From NCBI GenBank assembly GCA_964559295.1, contig CAZLGO010000013.1, positions 1 to 26,539 of the forward strand: DNA of 26,539 nt, read 5' to 3'. This document shows, piece after piece, positions 15,496 to 23,234 of this stretch; within the stretch, counting starts at the first letter, position 1, and every line of letters starts with the position of its first letter. The DNA comes from CAZLGO01 sp964559295 (GTDB lineage: Archaea > Methanobacteriota > Methanobacteria > Methanobacteriales > Methanobacteriaceae). The notes below the pieces were generated by a model. That model was given only the letters and a program-made list of their open reading frames with translations, did not search any database and was not told the origin of the DNA. A program made the translations under genes and the position numbers.

Positions 15496-16998
15496 ATGAA
15501 AAACAAGATCTATTCAATACTAGTTGGCCTTGTGGCGATAATAATCGGCGTTATAATTATACTATATCCATTTTTGATTGGTCTTCTATTGGGTATTTTC
15601 CTAATATTTTTTGGTATTTTAGAGTTGCACAAAAGAAAATCCAGGAAAATTACCATTTTAGCCATAATTTTCATTTTATCTGGTTATTTTACATACGCAT
15701 ATTTAGGTTATCCTGAAGATAGATTTTCATATCCCCAAATCCCTGATATTAGACCCTATGATAGAATTTTGGTTGTAGCACCCCATCCAGATGACGAAGC
15801 ATTAGGATGCGCTGGAATCATCAGAAGAGCTGTAAAAAACAATATTCCTGTTCGAGTTGTTTTGATGACCAATGGTGATGGCTACAAGACAAACGTTGAG
15901 CTTTATTTAAAAACCATAACCACTAAATCTCGAGATTTCCAAAAGATGGGTACTATAAGGCATTTTGAGACTATAGATGCCATGAGAAGATTAGAACTCA
16001 ACAGTAGCAATATATCATTTCTAAGCTATCCAGACGGTGGCTTGCAGTATCTTTTTGATAATAACTGGGATTATGATAAACTTCATCGCGGTATAAATGG
16101 GGCGGATCATGCACCATATCCATTTTCATATCAGAAAGATGCGCCATATTGTGGTGCGAATGTTGATAAAAATTTAGAGGAAATAATCAATGAATTCAAA
16201 CCAACGATTATATTATACCCAGACCCTGGTGATGATCATCCTGATCACTGGGCAACACATGCTTTTGTGGAATATACACTCACAAAAATGAATTACAGAT
16301 GCAAAAAATACACTTATTTGGTACATAAGGGAGTTGACTGGCCATTTCCATGGGTTTTCGCACCAGGAAGATATTTATTACCTCCGCAAGAACTTTTAGG
16401 GCTTAGTGGCAAATGGATGATATTTCATCTTATTGGAAATGAGGAATTTTTAAAAGGATATGCTATACGGGAGTATAATTCTCAAAAAATTGTGTTGGAT
16501 CCTATTTTGGAATCTTTCGTAAGGAAAGATGAGTTGTTTGCGATTTATCCAGATATAACAGTATATCCAACTGACAAGAAGCCTGATTTTTTTGCTAAAG
16601 ATGGTATGCCCAAAGCATCTTTCAAGGATGTTACACTAAACAATTTAGTCACCACAGGGCTTGCCTACAATGAAAAAAACGCCTGGATAGTTCTGGAGAC
16701 AAAAAATAGAATAAAAAGGGATGCAAGCTACAAATTCCATATGCGTATCTTTAGGGGAGAAAAAGTAGAAAGAATTGACATAAAGGTGAAAGATGAGAGG
16801 GCTGTATCTGAAGTAGTGGCGAAAAACAGCATTAAAATTAATGAAAATATAGAAGTGGAAAGTAAAGGCAACAGAATGGTTATACAGATACCATATAACA
16901 TTTTTGAAGGTGCTAAGGATGTTATGTTAAGTGTGGATATTTTAGATGGGGAAATGGCAGATAGAGCTGATTGGTTTAAATTTGAACTTGTTAAATGA
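15496..16998 (+). CDS. Membrane-anchored PIG-L (LmbE) family deacetylase
   Basis: 500 aa. The first 70 residues hold three membrane helices, the first two in a hairpin around YPFLIG (DUF308-like). The PIG-L domain starts near residue 88 (DRILVVAPHPDDEALGCAG) and has the zinc/catalytic motif HPDDE at 97-101 and the second motif HPDH at 248-251. The family removes N-acetyl groups from GlcNAc-type sugars. Residues about 390-500 form an extra beta-rich domain with DIKVKDERAVSEVVAK. The orientation of the catalytic domain (inside or outside) cannot be settled from sequence. GGAAAG lies 7 bases before ATG 15496. It converges with the ehb operon. Confidence 0.88.
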   Translation: MKNKIYSILVGLVAIIIGVIIILYPFLIGLLLGIFLIFFGILELHKRKSRKITILAIIFILSGYFTYAYLGYPEDRFSYPQIPDIRPYDRILVVAPHPDDEALGCAGIIRRAVKNNIPVRVVLMTNGDGYKTNVELYLKTITTKSRDFQKMGTIRHFETIDAMRRLELNSSNISFLSYPDGGLQYLFDNNWDYDKLHRGINGADHAPYPFSYQKDAPYCGANVDKNLEEIINEFKPTIILYPDPGDDHPDHWATHAFVEYTLTKMNYRCKKYTYLVHKGVDWPFPWVFAPGRYLLPPQELLGLSGKWMIFHLIGNEEFLKGYAIREYNSQKIVLDPILESFVRKDELFAIYPDITVYPTDKKPDFFAKDGMPKASFKDVTLNNLVTTGLAYNEKNAWIVLETKNRIKRDASYKFHMRIFRGEKVERIDIKVKDERAVSEVVAKNSIKINENIEVESKGNRMVIQIPYNIFEGAKDVMLSVDILDGEMADRADWFKFELVK

Positions 16999-17028
16999 AT
17001 CAAATAAAATCAAAATAAGCTTTAAAAT

Positions 17029-17286
17029 CTACTTAGATCTTTGTTTTTCAAGCTTAGCCTTTGCTCTCCTGAATGTGCTCAAGAAAGTTTCTTCTTCCTT
17101 TATAGGAGTAATTTCAAGCCCTAATTTTCGATGCTCATCGATCCACTCCTCAGAAAATATGGGAACATCTATTTTTATGGGTTCATCTGTTGGATTAACC
17201 ACGATTATGTTTCTGTAAGGGAAATCAACTTCAACTATGTATCCTCCTACACTTATGATGTGATTAGGTCTTACCACGAATTTCAT
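17029..17286 (-). CDS. ehbP: Energy-converting hydrogenase B subunit P
   Basis: 85 aa, soluble. VVRPNHIISVGGYIVEVDFPYRN and EEWIDEHRKLGLEITP are the features of this small methanogen-specific Ehb protein, whose role is unknown. ATG 17286 follows AGGTGGTG. It is last in the operon, 18 bases after ehbO. The next gene converges, so no ehbQ (the regulator-like gene that follows ehbP in Methanothermobacter) is present here. Confidence 0.85.
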   Translation of the reverse strand: MKFVVRPNHIISVGGYIVEVDFPYRNIIVVNPTDEPIKIDVPIFSEEWIDEHRKLGLEITPIKEEETFLSTFRRAKAKLEKQRSK

Positions 17287-17304
17287 AACACCACCTTGAC
17301 TTAA

Positions 17305-18294
17305 TTAGATGAAAGACGCTACTATAGCCAGAATCCCAAGAATTGAAACTCCAGCTACAACCGGATAAAACTGTTTGAATGTGAATATTGGAGAGAAAGC
17401 ACTGAGAATTGCCATGGTTATTGGGAACACAAGAGATATGAGGATATTTTTTATTATGCTAAAACTCATGATATCGGGTGGAATACCCAAAAACAATGTC
17501 ACAAAAAGACTTGCAAGCGCAAACATCAAAAAACCTCGTAATATGTAGGCATATCCTCTGTATTTAGCTGCATATTCAAGTAAGGGTCCCTCAATAACAT
17601 CTGCTTTGGTCTTTAGTATAACAAATGGATACTCATTAAGAAGTATCATATAACCAATAAAGTAGGTGACTGCTCCAATGGCCCCGGCTACACTTAAAAG
17701 TATAGGACCGTGTAACTGCTGATATACAACTATATCCCCAATATAAATGCTTCCGGCAATTGCAGCCGGTACAAAAAGCGCTATATAAATTGGAAAAGAA
17801 CCAAATGCTATGAGCCTGAAGGCACGAAGGGCACTTAGCTCTTCAAAAAAAGATCTGGTAGCATCAAGATACTTTCCTCCCCTTACAAGATCTGGAAAAG
17901 GCATCCTAACAGATAGGATGGATTTTGAAAGGGAACCCATGAACATGTAGACGACTTCCTCGATCTTTAAAAGTCCAACTATAGCTATGAGACTTGCTAA
18001 GGCTGCTAAAGAGTACATCTGAGGCATTGTAAACAAAAATATAAATACAACAGAAAGTAGGCTTACCAGAGGAAGTGCATTGTATAATCTGGGCATAGGA
18101 GAGCTTGGAATTATTGTTTCCTTGAAGAAAAACTTAATTGGTGCCATAATTCCAGGGCTTGAGATTGGTGGACCAATTCTTTGTTGAATCCTTGCGTGAA
18201 TAAATTTACGCTCAATTCCGGGAAGCCAGACGCTGACTAAAAATGCCAAAATCAACGTTCCAAACACCGCAATTAATGAATTTAAAATTGTCAT
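17305..18294 (-). CDS. ehbO: Energy-converting hydrogenase B membrane anchor, NuoH/MbhM-like
   Basis: 329 aa with about eight membrane helices. It is homologous to complex I NuoH, which couples the hydrogenase module to the ion-pumping arm. Signature segments are IERKFIHARIQQRIGPP near the N-terminus and DVIEGPLLEYAAKYRG, which has the acidic residues of the proton/quinone-site loop in the superfamily. The frame opens at TTG 18333, but AGGAGATGTGAT directs ATG 18294. It follows ehbN with 13 bases between. Confidence 0.93.
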   Translation of the reverse strand: MTILNSLIAVFGTLILAFLVSVWLPGIERKFIHARIQQRIGPPISSPGIMAPIKFFFKETIIPSSPMPRLYNALPLVSLLSVVFIFLFTMPQMYSLAALASLIAIVGLLKIEEVVYMFMGSLSKSILSVRMPFPDLVRGGKYLDATRSFFEELSALRAFRLIAFGSFPIYIALFVPAAIAGSIYIGDIVVYQQLHGPILLSVAGAIGAVTYFIGYMILLNEYPFVILKTKADVIEGPLLEYAAKYRGYAYILRGFLMFALASLFVTLFLGIPPDIMSFSIIKNILISLVFPITMAILSAFSPIFTFKQFYPVVAGVSILGILAIVASFI

Positions 18295-18307
18295 CAAATC
18301 ACATCTC

Positions 18308-19432
18308 CTATATCTCGATGATCGTAATTGCACGATCCGTGCATGTAAAGCATGGGTCGCATTGAACTATCACAAGTTGGGCATCTGTTACATGAGCACC
18401 TATGCACGCCTTTTCCATTGCTCCTATGTTTGTTATGGAGGGAGTTCTTACAATGACGTTTCTTGCTCTGCCATCCTCTATTTTGTAGGAGTGGTAAAGC
18501 TTGCCTCTTGGTACCTCTATGTAGCTTTTCTGAATCTCAGTATCTTGCATCTCCCAGCTTCTGTTTGTTATTTTGCCACTTGGAAGATTTGTTATTGCCT
18601 GTCTTATTATTTTTATACATTCGAAGATCTCAAAAACACGTACAAGAAGGTTCGACTTTACGTCTCCGTCATCCTGAGTGATTACATCAAATTCGAATGG
18701 ATCGTAACACTCCATGTCCCGCCTCAAATCAATTTCAACACCTGTTGCCCGCAATGTGGGACCAGAGGTAGCAAGCTTTATTGCATCCTCCTTTGACAAC
18801 ACCCCTACCCCAGTTACACGTGCCATTATCATGGGATCTGATACGAATCTATCTGCAAAATCAGCAACTCGCTCTTCTACAAAATCCATACCTTCTTTAA
18901 TCTTTTTTATTCTCATTTCATTAAGATCACATCTTGGTCTTATGCCTCCTATTATGGGGACACCATATTGAACTCTGTTACCTCCAATCATTCCCAAAAG
19001 GTCCATTACAGTCTCTCTTATATAAAACAATCTCATTGCAAATGTTTCATGGCCCAAAACCTCGCTGCCATGTGCTAAATACAAAAGATGGCTGTGCATC
19101 CGCTCAAGCTCTTGTACAATGATCCTTATGTAACTTGCTCTCTCTGGAACTTCCACCCCCAGTCCTTTTTCAGCTACCAAAACCGAGTTCCAGATATGGC
19201 TGTTGGAGCAGATTCCGCATATCTTCTCTGTAAGGCTATTTGCCTTTTCAACAGGAAGTCCTTCCATTATTCTCTCAACGCCCCTGTGGTTTACACCCAC
19301 TGTTATTTCAGCATCTTTTATTATCTCATCTTCAACAAAAAACCTCACTCTATAGGGTTCTATTGCTGCAGAATGGACTATTCCCATTGGAATTTCTGTT
19401 TCGATTATTTTTTTGTTGTTGTCTTTGTTCAT
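18308..19432 (-). CDS. ehbN: Energy-converting hydrogenase B large subunit ([NiFe] catalytic subunit)
   Basis: 374 aa, membrane-associated, cytoplasmic side. It carries both Cys pairs that hold the Ni-Fe site: C72 and C75 in EKICGICSNSH, and C361 and C364 in CDPCFTCTDR. This shows a true hydrogenase rather than complex I NuoD or the sulfane-reductase Mbx type, which lack some of these Cys. The C-terminus ends 10 residues after the last Cys, without an obvious cleavable extension. ATG 19432 follows GTGAT. It lies 29 bases after ehbM. Confidence 0.96.
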   Translation of the reverse strand: MNKDNNKKIIETEIPMGIVHSAAIEPYRVRFFVEDEIIKDAEITVGVNHRGVERIMEGLPVEKANSLTEKICGICSNSHIWNSVLVAEKGLGVEVPERASYIRIIVQELERMHSHLLYLAHGSEVLGHETFAMRLFYIRETVMDLLGMIGGNRVQYGVPIIGGIRPRCDLNEMRIKKIKEGMDFVEERVADFADRFVSDPMIMARVTGVGVLSKEDAIKLATSGPTLRATGVEIDLRRDMECYDPFEFDVITQDDGDVKSNLLVRVFEIFECIKIIRQAITNLPSGKITNRSWEMQDTEIQKSYIEVPRGKLYHSYKIEDGRARNVIVRTPSITNIGAMEKACIGAHVTDAQLVIVQCDPCFTCTDRAITIIEI

Positions 19433-19461
19433 AAAATCACTCTATTTAGTCTGACTATTGA

Positions 19462-19908
19462 TTATTTAGCTTCTAATATTTTAGGTAAAGTTGCAACAAG
19501 TCCTGATAATACGTCCTCAGGTCTAACAGCACAGCCTGGCACTTTAGCATCAACAGGGATAACCTCCTCAACTGGACCTGCAATTTCTTCAGATGGAATA
19601 TCACCATGGATGTTTTTGTAGACACCACCCATCAGAGCACATGCTCCTGCTGCTACAACTGCCTTGGGTTCTGGAATTGCCTCGTATATCTTCTTTAATG
19701 GTTTTTCTATGTGCTTGGTAACACAGCCTGTAACCACAAGTATATCAGCCTCTCTTGGATTCCAGGTTAGAAAAACCTTGTATTGTTCAGCATCATATCT
19801 CGGCGAAAATATACAGTTTACTATTTCTATATCACAGCCATTGCATCCTCCGGTGTAGGTAAGCATTACATGAACTGCTCTTGCTCTTGAATATGTCTTC
19901 AGGCTCAA
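19462..19908 (-). CDS. ehbM: Energy-converting hydrogenase B small subunit
   Basis: 148 aa, a short small subunit of the Ech/Mbh/NuoB type. It holds one [4Fe-4S] cluster through C22 and C25 (GGCNGCDIE), C90 (GACALMGG) and C126 (VPGCAVRPED). It passes electrons between the Ni-Fe site and the ferredoxin subunits. The start is TTG 19908, supported by GAGGGG 7 bases upstream. It is directly after ehbL with one base between. Confidence 0.95.
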   Translation of the reverse strand: MSLKTYSRARAVHVMLTYTGGCNGCDIEIVNCIFSPRYDAEQYKVFLTWNPREADILVVTGCVTKHIEKPLKKIYEAIPEPKAVVAAGACALMGGVYKNIHGDIPSEEIAGPVEEVIPVDAKVPGCAVRPEDVLSGLVATLPKILEAK

Positions 19909-19909
19909 G

Positions 19910-20404
19910 TTAATTCCCCTCAGATTCTCTTTTCTTTAATATCGTTGTATCAGCTAAAAATTGGGATATAAATGCAATTTTATCATCAGGTATCTTAATC
20001 GGCTTTTCAAGAAGTTCTCTTATATCCAATTCCACAACTCCCACATCATTTGGATGTATCGTGCCTGCTTCTCCAAAAAGAGCATAAAGCGGGCAAAAAT
20101 CGTGGCAATAATAACAATATACACATTTTTCGCTGTCAAGAACCGGAATTTCTTCTTTTGTGAGGCCTTCCATCAGTTCAATAGGTTCTTTAAGTTTTAC
20201 CATCTCTATGGCACCAGTTGGACATGCATTCTTGCAACCTCCACATCCTATACACGAGACTTCTGAAACCTTATCTGTTGGTACTACCCTGCCTTCGAGG
20301 ATTTTTTTTCTTATTTTCATGTCAGTTACTCTGTCTGATGCAAAAAGGATCCTCTTAATATTGCTGTACGCACCTTCAAGCATTAACCTAAATAAACTCT
20401 TCAT
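19910..20404 (-). CDS. ehbL: Energy-converting hydrogenase B two-cluster ferredoxin subunit (NuoI-like)
   Basis: 164 aa with two [4Fe-4S] motifs, CIGCGGCKNACP and CVYCYYCHDFCP, as in NuoI/MbhN. It likely sits between the small subunit and the polyferredoxin or soluble ferredoxin. The N-terminus has an amphipathic membrane-facing helix (SLFRLMLEGAYSNIKRIL). ATG 20404 overlaps the ehbK stop by 4 bases. Confidence 0.94.
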   Translation of the reverse strand: MKSLFRLMLEGAYSNIKRILFASDRVTDMKIRKKILEGRVVPTDKVSEVSCIGCGGCKNACPTGAIEMVKLKEPIELMEGLTKEEIPVLDSEKCVYCYYCHDFCPLYALFGEAGTIHPNDVGVVELDIRELLEKPIKIPDDKIAFISQFLADTTILKKRESEGN

Positions 20405-21765
20405 TTTGATACCTCAAATCCTCTTTCAAACAATATAGCCCTTGCAGGACATGCGTTTGAACATGCTCCACAATATATACATTTTTCATCATCTACAACT
20501 AATCTACCATCTTCTGTTTCTGAAATTGCTTCTTCCGGACATATCTTAACGCAAAGTTTGCATCTCATACATAGCTTGTCTTCTACAAATGCAAATCCAT
20601 CTGTTATTGAAACTTTGCGCATTGTAGTTTTTGGAATCGCATCCACTGGACAATGGATTGCACACTTCTCGCATAATATGCATTTTTCAAGGTCTACGTC
20701 GATGTCCTGCTTTTTGAGGATTACAGCATCCTTGGGACATACCTCTGCACATATACCACAGGATATACATTCGGGGGAGACGCTGCCATCCCATGAAACC
20801 TCTTCAAAGCTTCTTGCTTCCGCAAGATCACAACTTTTAATACATTTTTCACACGAAACGCAGAATCCTTTTATTCTCCTTTTAAGGTCCTCTGATATTT
20901 TCAAGGTGCCAACAGGACAAACATCAAGACAGTCCATGGTCTCGCATTCATCACACAAATTAGGATCATAACGTATCTTTCCATCCGCCATCTTCAATGC
21001 TCCATATCCACATGTCTCCACGCATAATCCGCAGTTCAGACACGATACAATAGTGCCTTTTATTTCCTCTTCTGCTTTGGGTTTTTCTATCTTTATTTTA
21101 AAATCATCAACATAAATGGCATTGTTTGGACATTCTTCAACACATTTAAGGCAAACTGTGCATTTATCCTCATCAACTACTATATCCTCGGATATGGCGT
21201 CTGTTGGACATACATCCTTACATATTCTGCACTCTGAACACTTACCTTCAAGATCTATGTCCACTTCTATGGCGTCTGTTGGACAGTAATACTCACATCG
21301 TTTACATAGAATGCATTTTTCAGGATCTGTTATGATATTGCCTCTTTTTACCTCTTCTTTTTCTTTTCTGATGTGTAATTTTGGTGTAATTGTGATCTTT
21401 AGAGATTCAAGGAAATTTAGTTGCCTGTCTTCTATGACATCGTAACCATCAACCCTCGCATCAATTGGACAGGCTTCCACACATACCCCGCATCTTGAAC
21501 ATATGCCCTTCACCACACCGTCTTCAAGAATTATACTGTTTATGGGACATGCTAATTCACAAACGCCACATGCATTACATTTTGCCCTATCAACAACATA
21601 GCCTCCATATTTATTTTTAAATATGGCTTTATTAGGACAATTTTCTGCGCATATTCCGCATGTAATGCAGCTAAATGCCTTACCTTCTATGATCCTTATA
21701 GCACCAGTTGGACATTCTTTAACACATTCTCCGATAGCTTCGCATTTTTTAGTCGATAAAAACAT
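20401..21765 (-). CDS. ehbK: Energy-converting hydrogenase B polyferredoxin, 14 cluster motifs
   Basis: 454 aa with 14 Cys-rich motifs. Most are CxxCxxCxxxCP. The first (CEAIGECVKECP) has Ile where the second Cys should be. The eighth and tenth end in CG and CD rather than CP. The ninth has a longer gap (CDECETMDCLDVCP). A linker of about 30 residues (KITITPKLHIRKEKEEVKR) separates the fourth and fifth motifs. It probably wires the hydrogenase to anabolic ferredoxin-using enzymes. The frame opens at TTG 21780, but GGAAGG selects ATG 21765, 4 bases after ehbJ. Confidence 0.95.
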   Translation of the reverse strand: MFLSTKKCEAIGECVKECPTGAIRIIEGKAFSCITCGICAENCPNKAIFKNKYGGYVVDRAKCNACGVCELACPINSIILEDGVVKGICSRCGVCVEACPIDARVDGYDVIEDRQLNFLESLKITITPKLHIRKEKEEVKRGNIITDPEKCILCKRCEYYCPTDAIEVDIDLEGKCSECRICKDVCPTDAISEDIVVDEDKCTVCLKCVEECPNNAIYVDDFKIKIEKPKAEEEIKGTIVSCLNCGLCVETCGYGALKMADGKIRYDPNLCDECETMDCLDVCPVGTLKISEDLKRRIKGFCVSCEKCIKSCDLAEARSFEEVSWDGSVSPECISCGICAEVCPKDAVILKKQDIDVDLEKCILCEKCAIHCPVDAIPKTTMRKVSITDGFAFVEDKLCMRCKLCVKICPEEAISETEDGRLVVDDEKCIYCGACSNACPARAILFERGFEVSK

Positions 21766-21769
21766 AAAA

Positions 21770-22006
21770 TTACCTTCCAAATATTATTTTACCAATTATC
21801 AAGCCTGTAATAGCCCCAAGAAATCCTGTTGCAAGAGGAATATCAGTATAATATGGGAAATGGCCTAAAAGATACGAGATAAAAAATGCTGTTATTATAA
21901 CTACCAAATACATTGATTTATCTCCCACCTTATCTTTGATTCTACTTCCAAGCGTAATTCCAAGTACAAACCCAAGAATTGGTGGACCAAAATAAATCAT
22001 TGTCAT
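21770..22006 (-). CDS. ehbJ: Energy-converting hydrogenase B subunit J, small membrane protein
   Basis: 78 aa with two to three membrane helices (PPILGFVLGITLGS, YLVVIITAFFISYLLG, GFLGAITGLIIGK). No conserved domain of known function is visible. Position between the MnhB-like subunit and the polyferredoxin matches ehbJ in methanogens. ATG 22006 overlaps the ehbI stop by 3 bases. Confidence 0.82.
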   Translation of the reverse strand: MTMIYFGPPILGFVLGITLGSRIKDKVGDKSMYLVVIITAFFISYLLGHFPYYTDIPLATGFLGAITGLIIGKIIFGR

Positions 22007-22452
22007 TTTTCACTCTCCAAAAATACTATTACTATGGCACTGAGACCTGCAAGAACTTTAAGACCAACCACAAAGTTAAGGTATGGCAATATACCAGCAT
22101 TCGTAGGGTCTGGATAATCGAATATATGTTGTATGACGCCTGGCACAATGTTGTAAAGATCAACTCCGAGATTGTAAAGGAAAAATCCAGAGATAAACAA
22201 ACCAGCGAGTCCTAAAAAGACAAAACCTAAAGCTCCTACACTTTCTGCCGAAGCTAAAAATTTATGTGAAAATTTAAACGGATTTTCGCGCAATCCATAT
22301 ATTATAAGACAAAATATGAAGGCAGCTGCTATTATTGCACCACCTTGGAATCCTCCACCAGGTGTTATATGCCCTCCTAAAATCGTAAGTACCCCAACGC
22401 ACATTATTATGATGGCTGCTGGAAATGCAAATATCTTAAGTATTGTGCTCAT
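22003..22452 (-). CDS. ehbI: Energy-converting hydrogenase B subunit I, MnhB/MbhF-like
   Basis: 149 aa, about four membrane helices. The segment LGGHITPGGGFQGGAI is the hallmark of MnhB subunits of Mrp-type cation/proton antiporters. It is part of the ion-translocating arm. ATG 22452 directly follows the ehbH stop. Confidence 0.92.
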   Translation of the reverse strand: MSTILKIFAFPAAIIIMCVGVLTILGGHITPGGGFQGGAIIAAAFIFCLIIYGLRENPFKFSHKFLASAESVGALGFVFLGLAGLFISGFFLYNLGVDLYNIVPGVIQHIFDYPDPTNAGILPYLNFVVGLKVLAGLSAIVIVFLESEK

Positions 22453-22731
22453 TCATCTACCTCCAAGCTCTACCTTTCCCCTTCCAAACACAAGAAGGGT
22501 TACAACAACCGCAGTTACAAGTATTAATGCCTCTCCAAGCGTGTCATATCCTCTCCAGTCAAACAAGACTACTGTGACCATGTTTGGAGCAATCTTAGGA
22601 CCTACCCAATTATATAGATAGCTTATTCCCGGGTATAATACTTTATTAAGACCATATATTGTCTCAAACAATGTAATAGCAAATAAAGCGAGGGAAATTC
22701 CGGCGATTAGATTTCTTGAACCATCAGACAT
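22453..22731 (-). CDS. ehbH: Energy-converting hydrogenase B subunit H, MbhE/MnhB N-terminal-like
   Basis: 92 aa with two membrane helices. VLFDWRGYDTLGEALILVTA is the MbhE/MnhA-C-terminal signature. ATG 22731 has GGAGG seven bases upstream, a site supplied by the inserted segment. The first seven codons (MSDGSRN) and the upstream junction are an exact copy of 22872-22901, next to ehbG, showing an insertion between the two genes. Confidence 0.9.
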   Translation of the reverse strand: MSDGSRNLIAGISLALFAITLFETIYGLNKVLYPGISYLYNWVGPKIAPNMVTVVLFDWRGYDTLGEALILVTAVVVTLLVFGRGKVELGGR

Positions 22732-22901
22732 TTAAATCCTCCATACAACCTTTTGGAAAAGGTTGATCAAAACAGCCTTTGGAATAATTTTGATGTGAAT
22801 AAACTTAGATTCATCAAATTCAGGCGACCGAAGGTCGCTTTTTTGATCAAACTTTATTGAAGATTGGATCTGATTTCTTGAACCATCAGACATTTAAATC
22901 C
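22710..22901. repeat. Hairpin-bearing insertion flanked by 30-bp direct repeats
   Basis: The same 30 bases (starting gatttcttgaaccatcag) lie at 22710-22739 and 22872-22901, offset 162. They span the ehbG stop and the ehbH start. The 132 bases between hold a 9-bp stem (caacctttt/aaaaggttg, 22746-22765) and a second stem gcgacc-gaa-ggtcgc followed by six T (22824-22844, plus-strand sense). TGATCA also recurs in this insert. Confidence 0.8.
22732..22893 (-). CDS. 53-codon open frame created by the insertion
   Basis: ATG 22893 is the copied start codon of ehbH. The frame stays open for 53 codons (begins MSDGSRNQIQSS, ends KVVWRI) and stops with TAA directly before the present ehbH ATG, restoring the TAA-ATG junction. 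The ehbG end (GGGGG) supplies a ribosome binding site. It is probably translated, which would protect coupling across the operon, but I would not expect a specific protein function. Confidence 0.35.
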   Translation of the reverse strand: MSDGSRNQIQSSIKFDQKSDLRSPEFDESKFIHIKIIPKAVLINLFQKVVWRI

Positions 22902-23220
22902 CCCAGTAAAACATTGTTACTATGATTCCAAGTGCCAAAATTACGTAAAATATCATAAAATTAAGTGAATCGGTCTGTTCCTTTTTTAATTTAGGCATGA
23001 GTGGCACTGAAAATATAGCTACTACGAATACCAACAATACTAAAATGACCATCAACGCTTCATTTAAAAGTCTTAACATTATTATGGTAAGTAAAAATGA
23101 AGATATAATGCCAATTTCTGCTGCTAAGGATGATGAAGCTGATATATTCGTTATAGGTTCCCTCTCTTCTTTTTCCCGAATCTTTCTTATTTTTTCTAAT
23201 ATTAAGTCATAGATATTCAT
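22894..23220 (-). CDS. ehbG: Energy-converting hydrogenase B subunit G
   Basis: 108 aa. A charged cytoplasmic start (LILEKIRKIREKEEREP) is followed by three membrane helices, ending FYWGI. It matches ehbG by position and by size. Its function is not known beyond membership of the membrane arm. ATG 23220 follows GAGGGG. In the ancestral layout its TAA was directly followed by the ehbH ATG. Confidence 0.85.
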   Translation of the reverse strand: MNIYDLILEKIRKIREKEEREPITNISASSSLAAEIGIISSFLLTIIMLRLLNEALMVILVLLVFVVAIFSVPLMPKLKKEQTDSLNFMIFYVILALGIIVTMFYWGI

Positions 23221-23234
23221 AGAACCCCTCTAAT

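Noticed and set aside
18308..19432. Mbx-type sulfane reductase large subunit
   Set aside because: All four Ni-Fe Cys are present, and the gene order is that of Ehb.
18362..19621. Plus-strand Cys- and Tyr-rich frames opposite ehbN and ehbM
   Set aside because: They are shadows of the hydrogenase genes, which have unmistakable motifs.
22824..22844. Intrinsic terminator inside the ehb operon
   Set aside because: The T run follows the stem only on the plus strand, opposite to ehb transcription.
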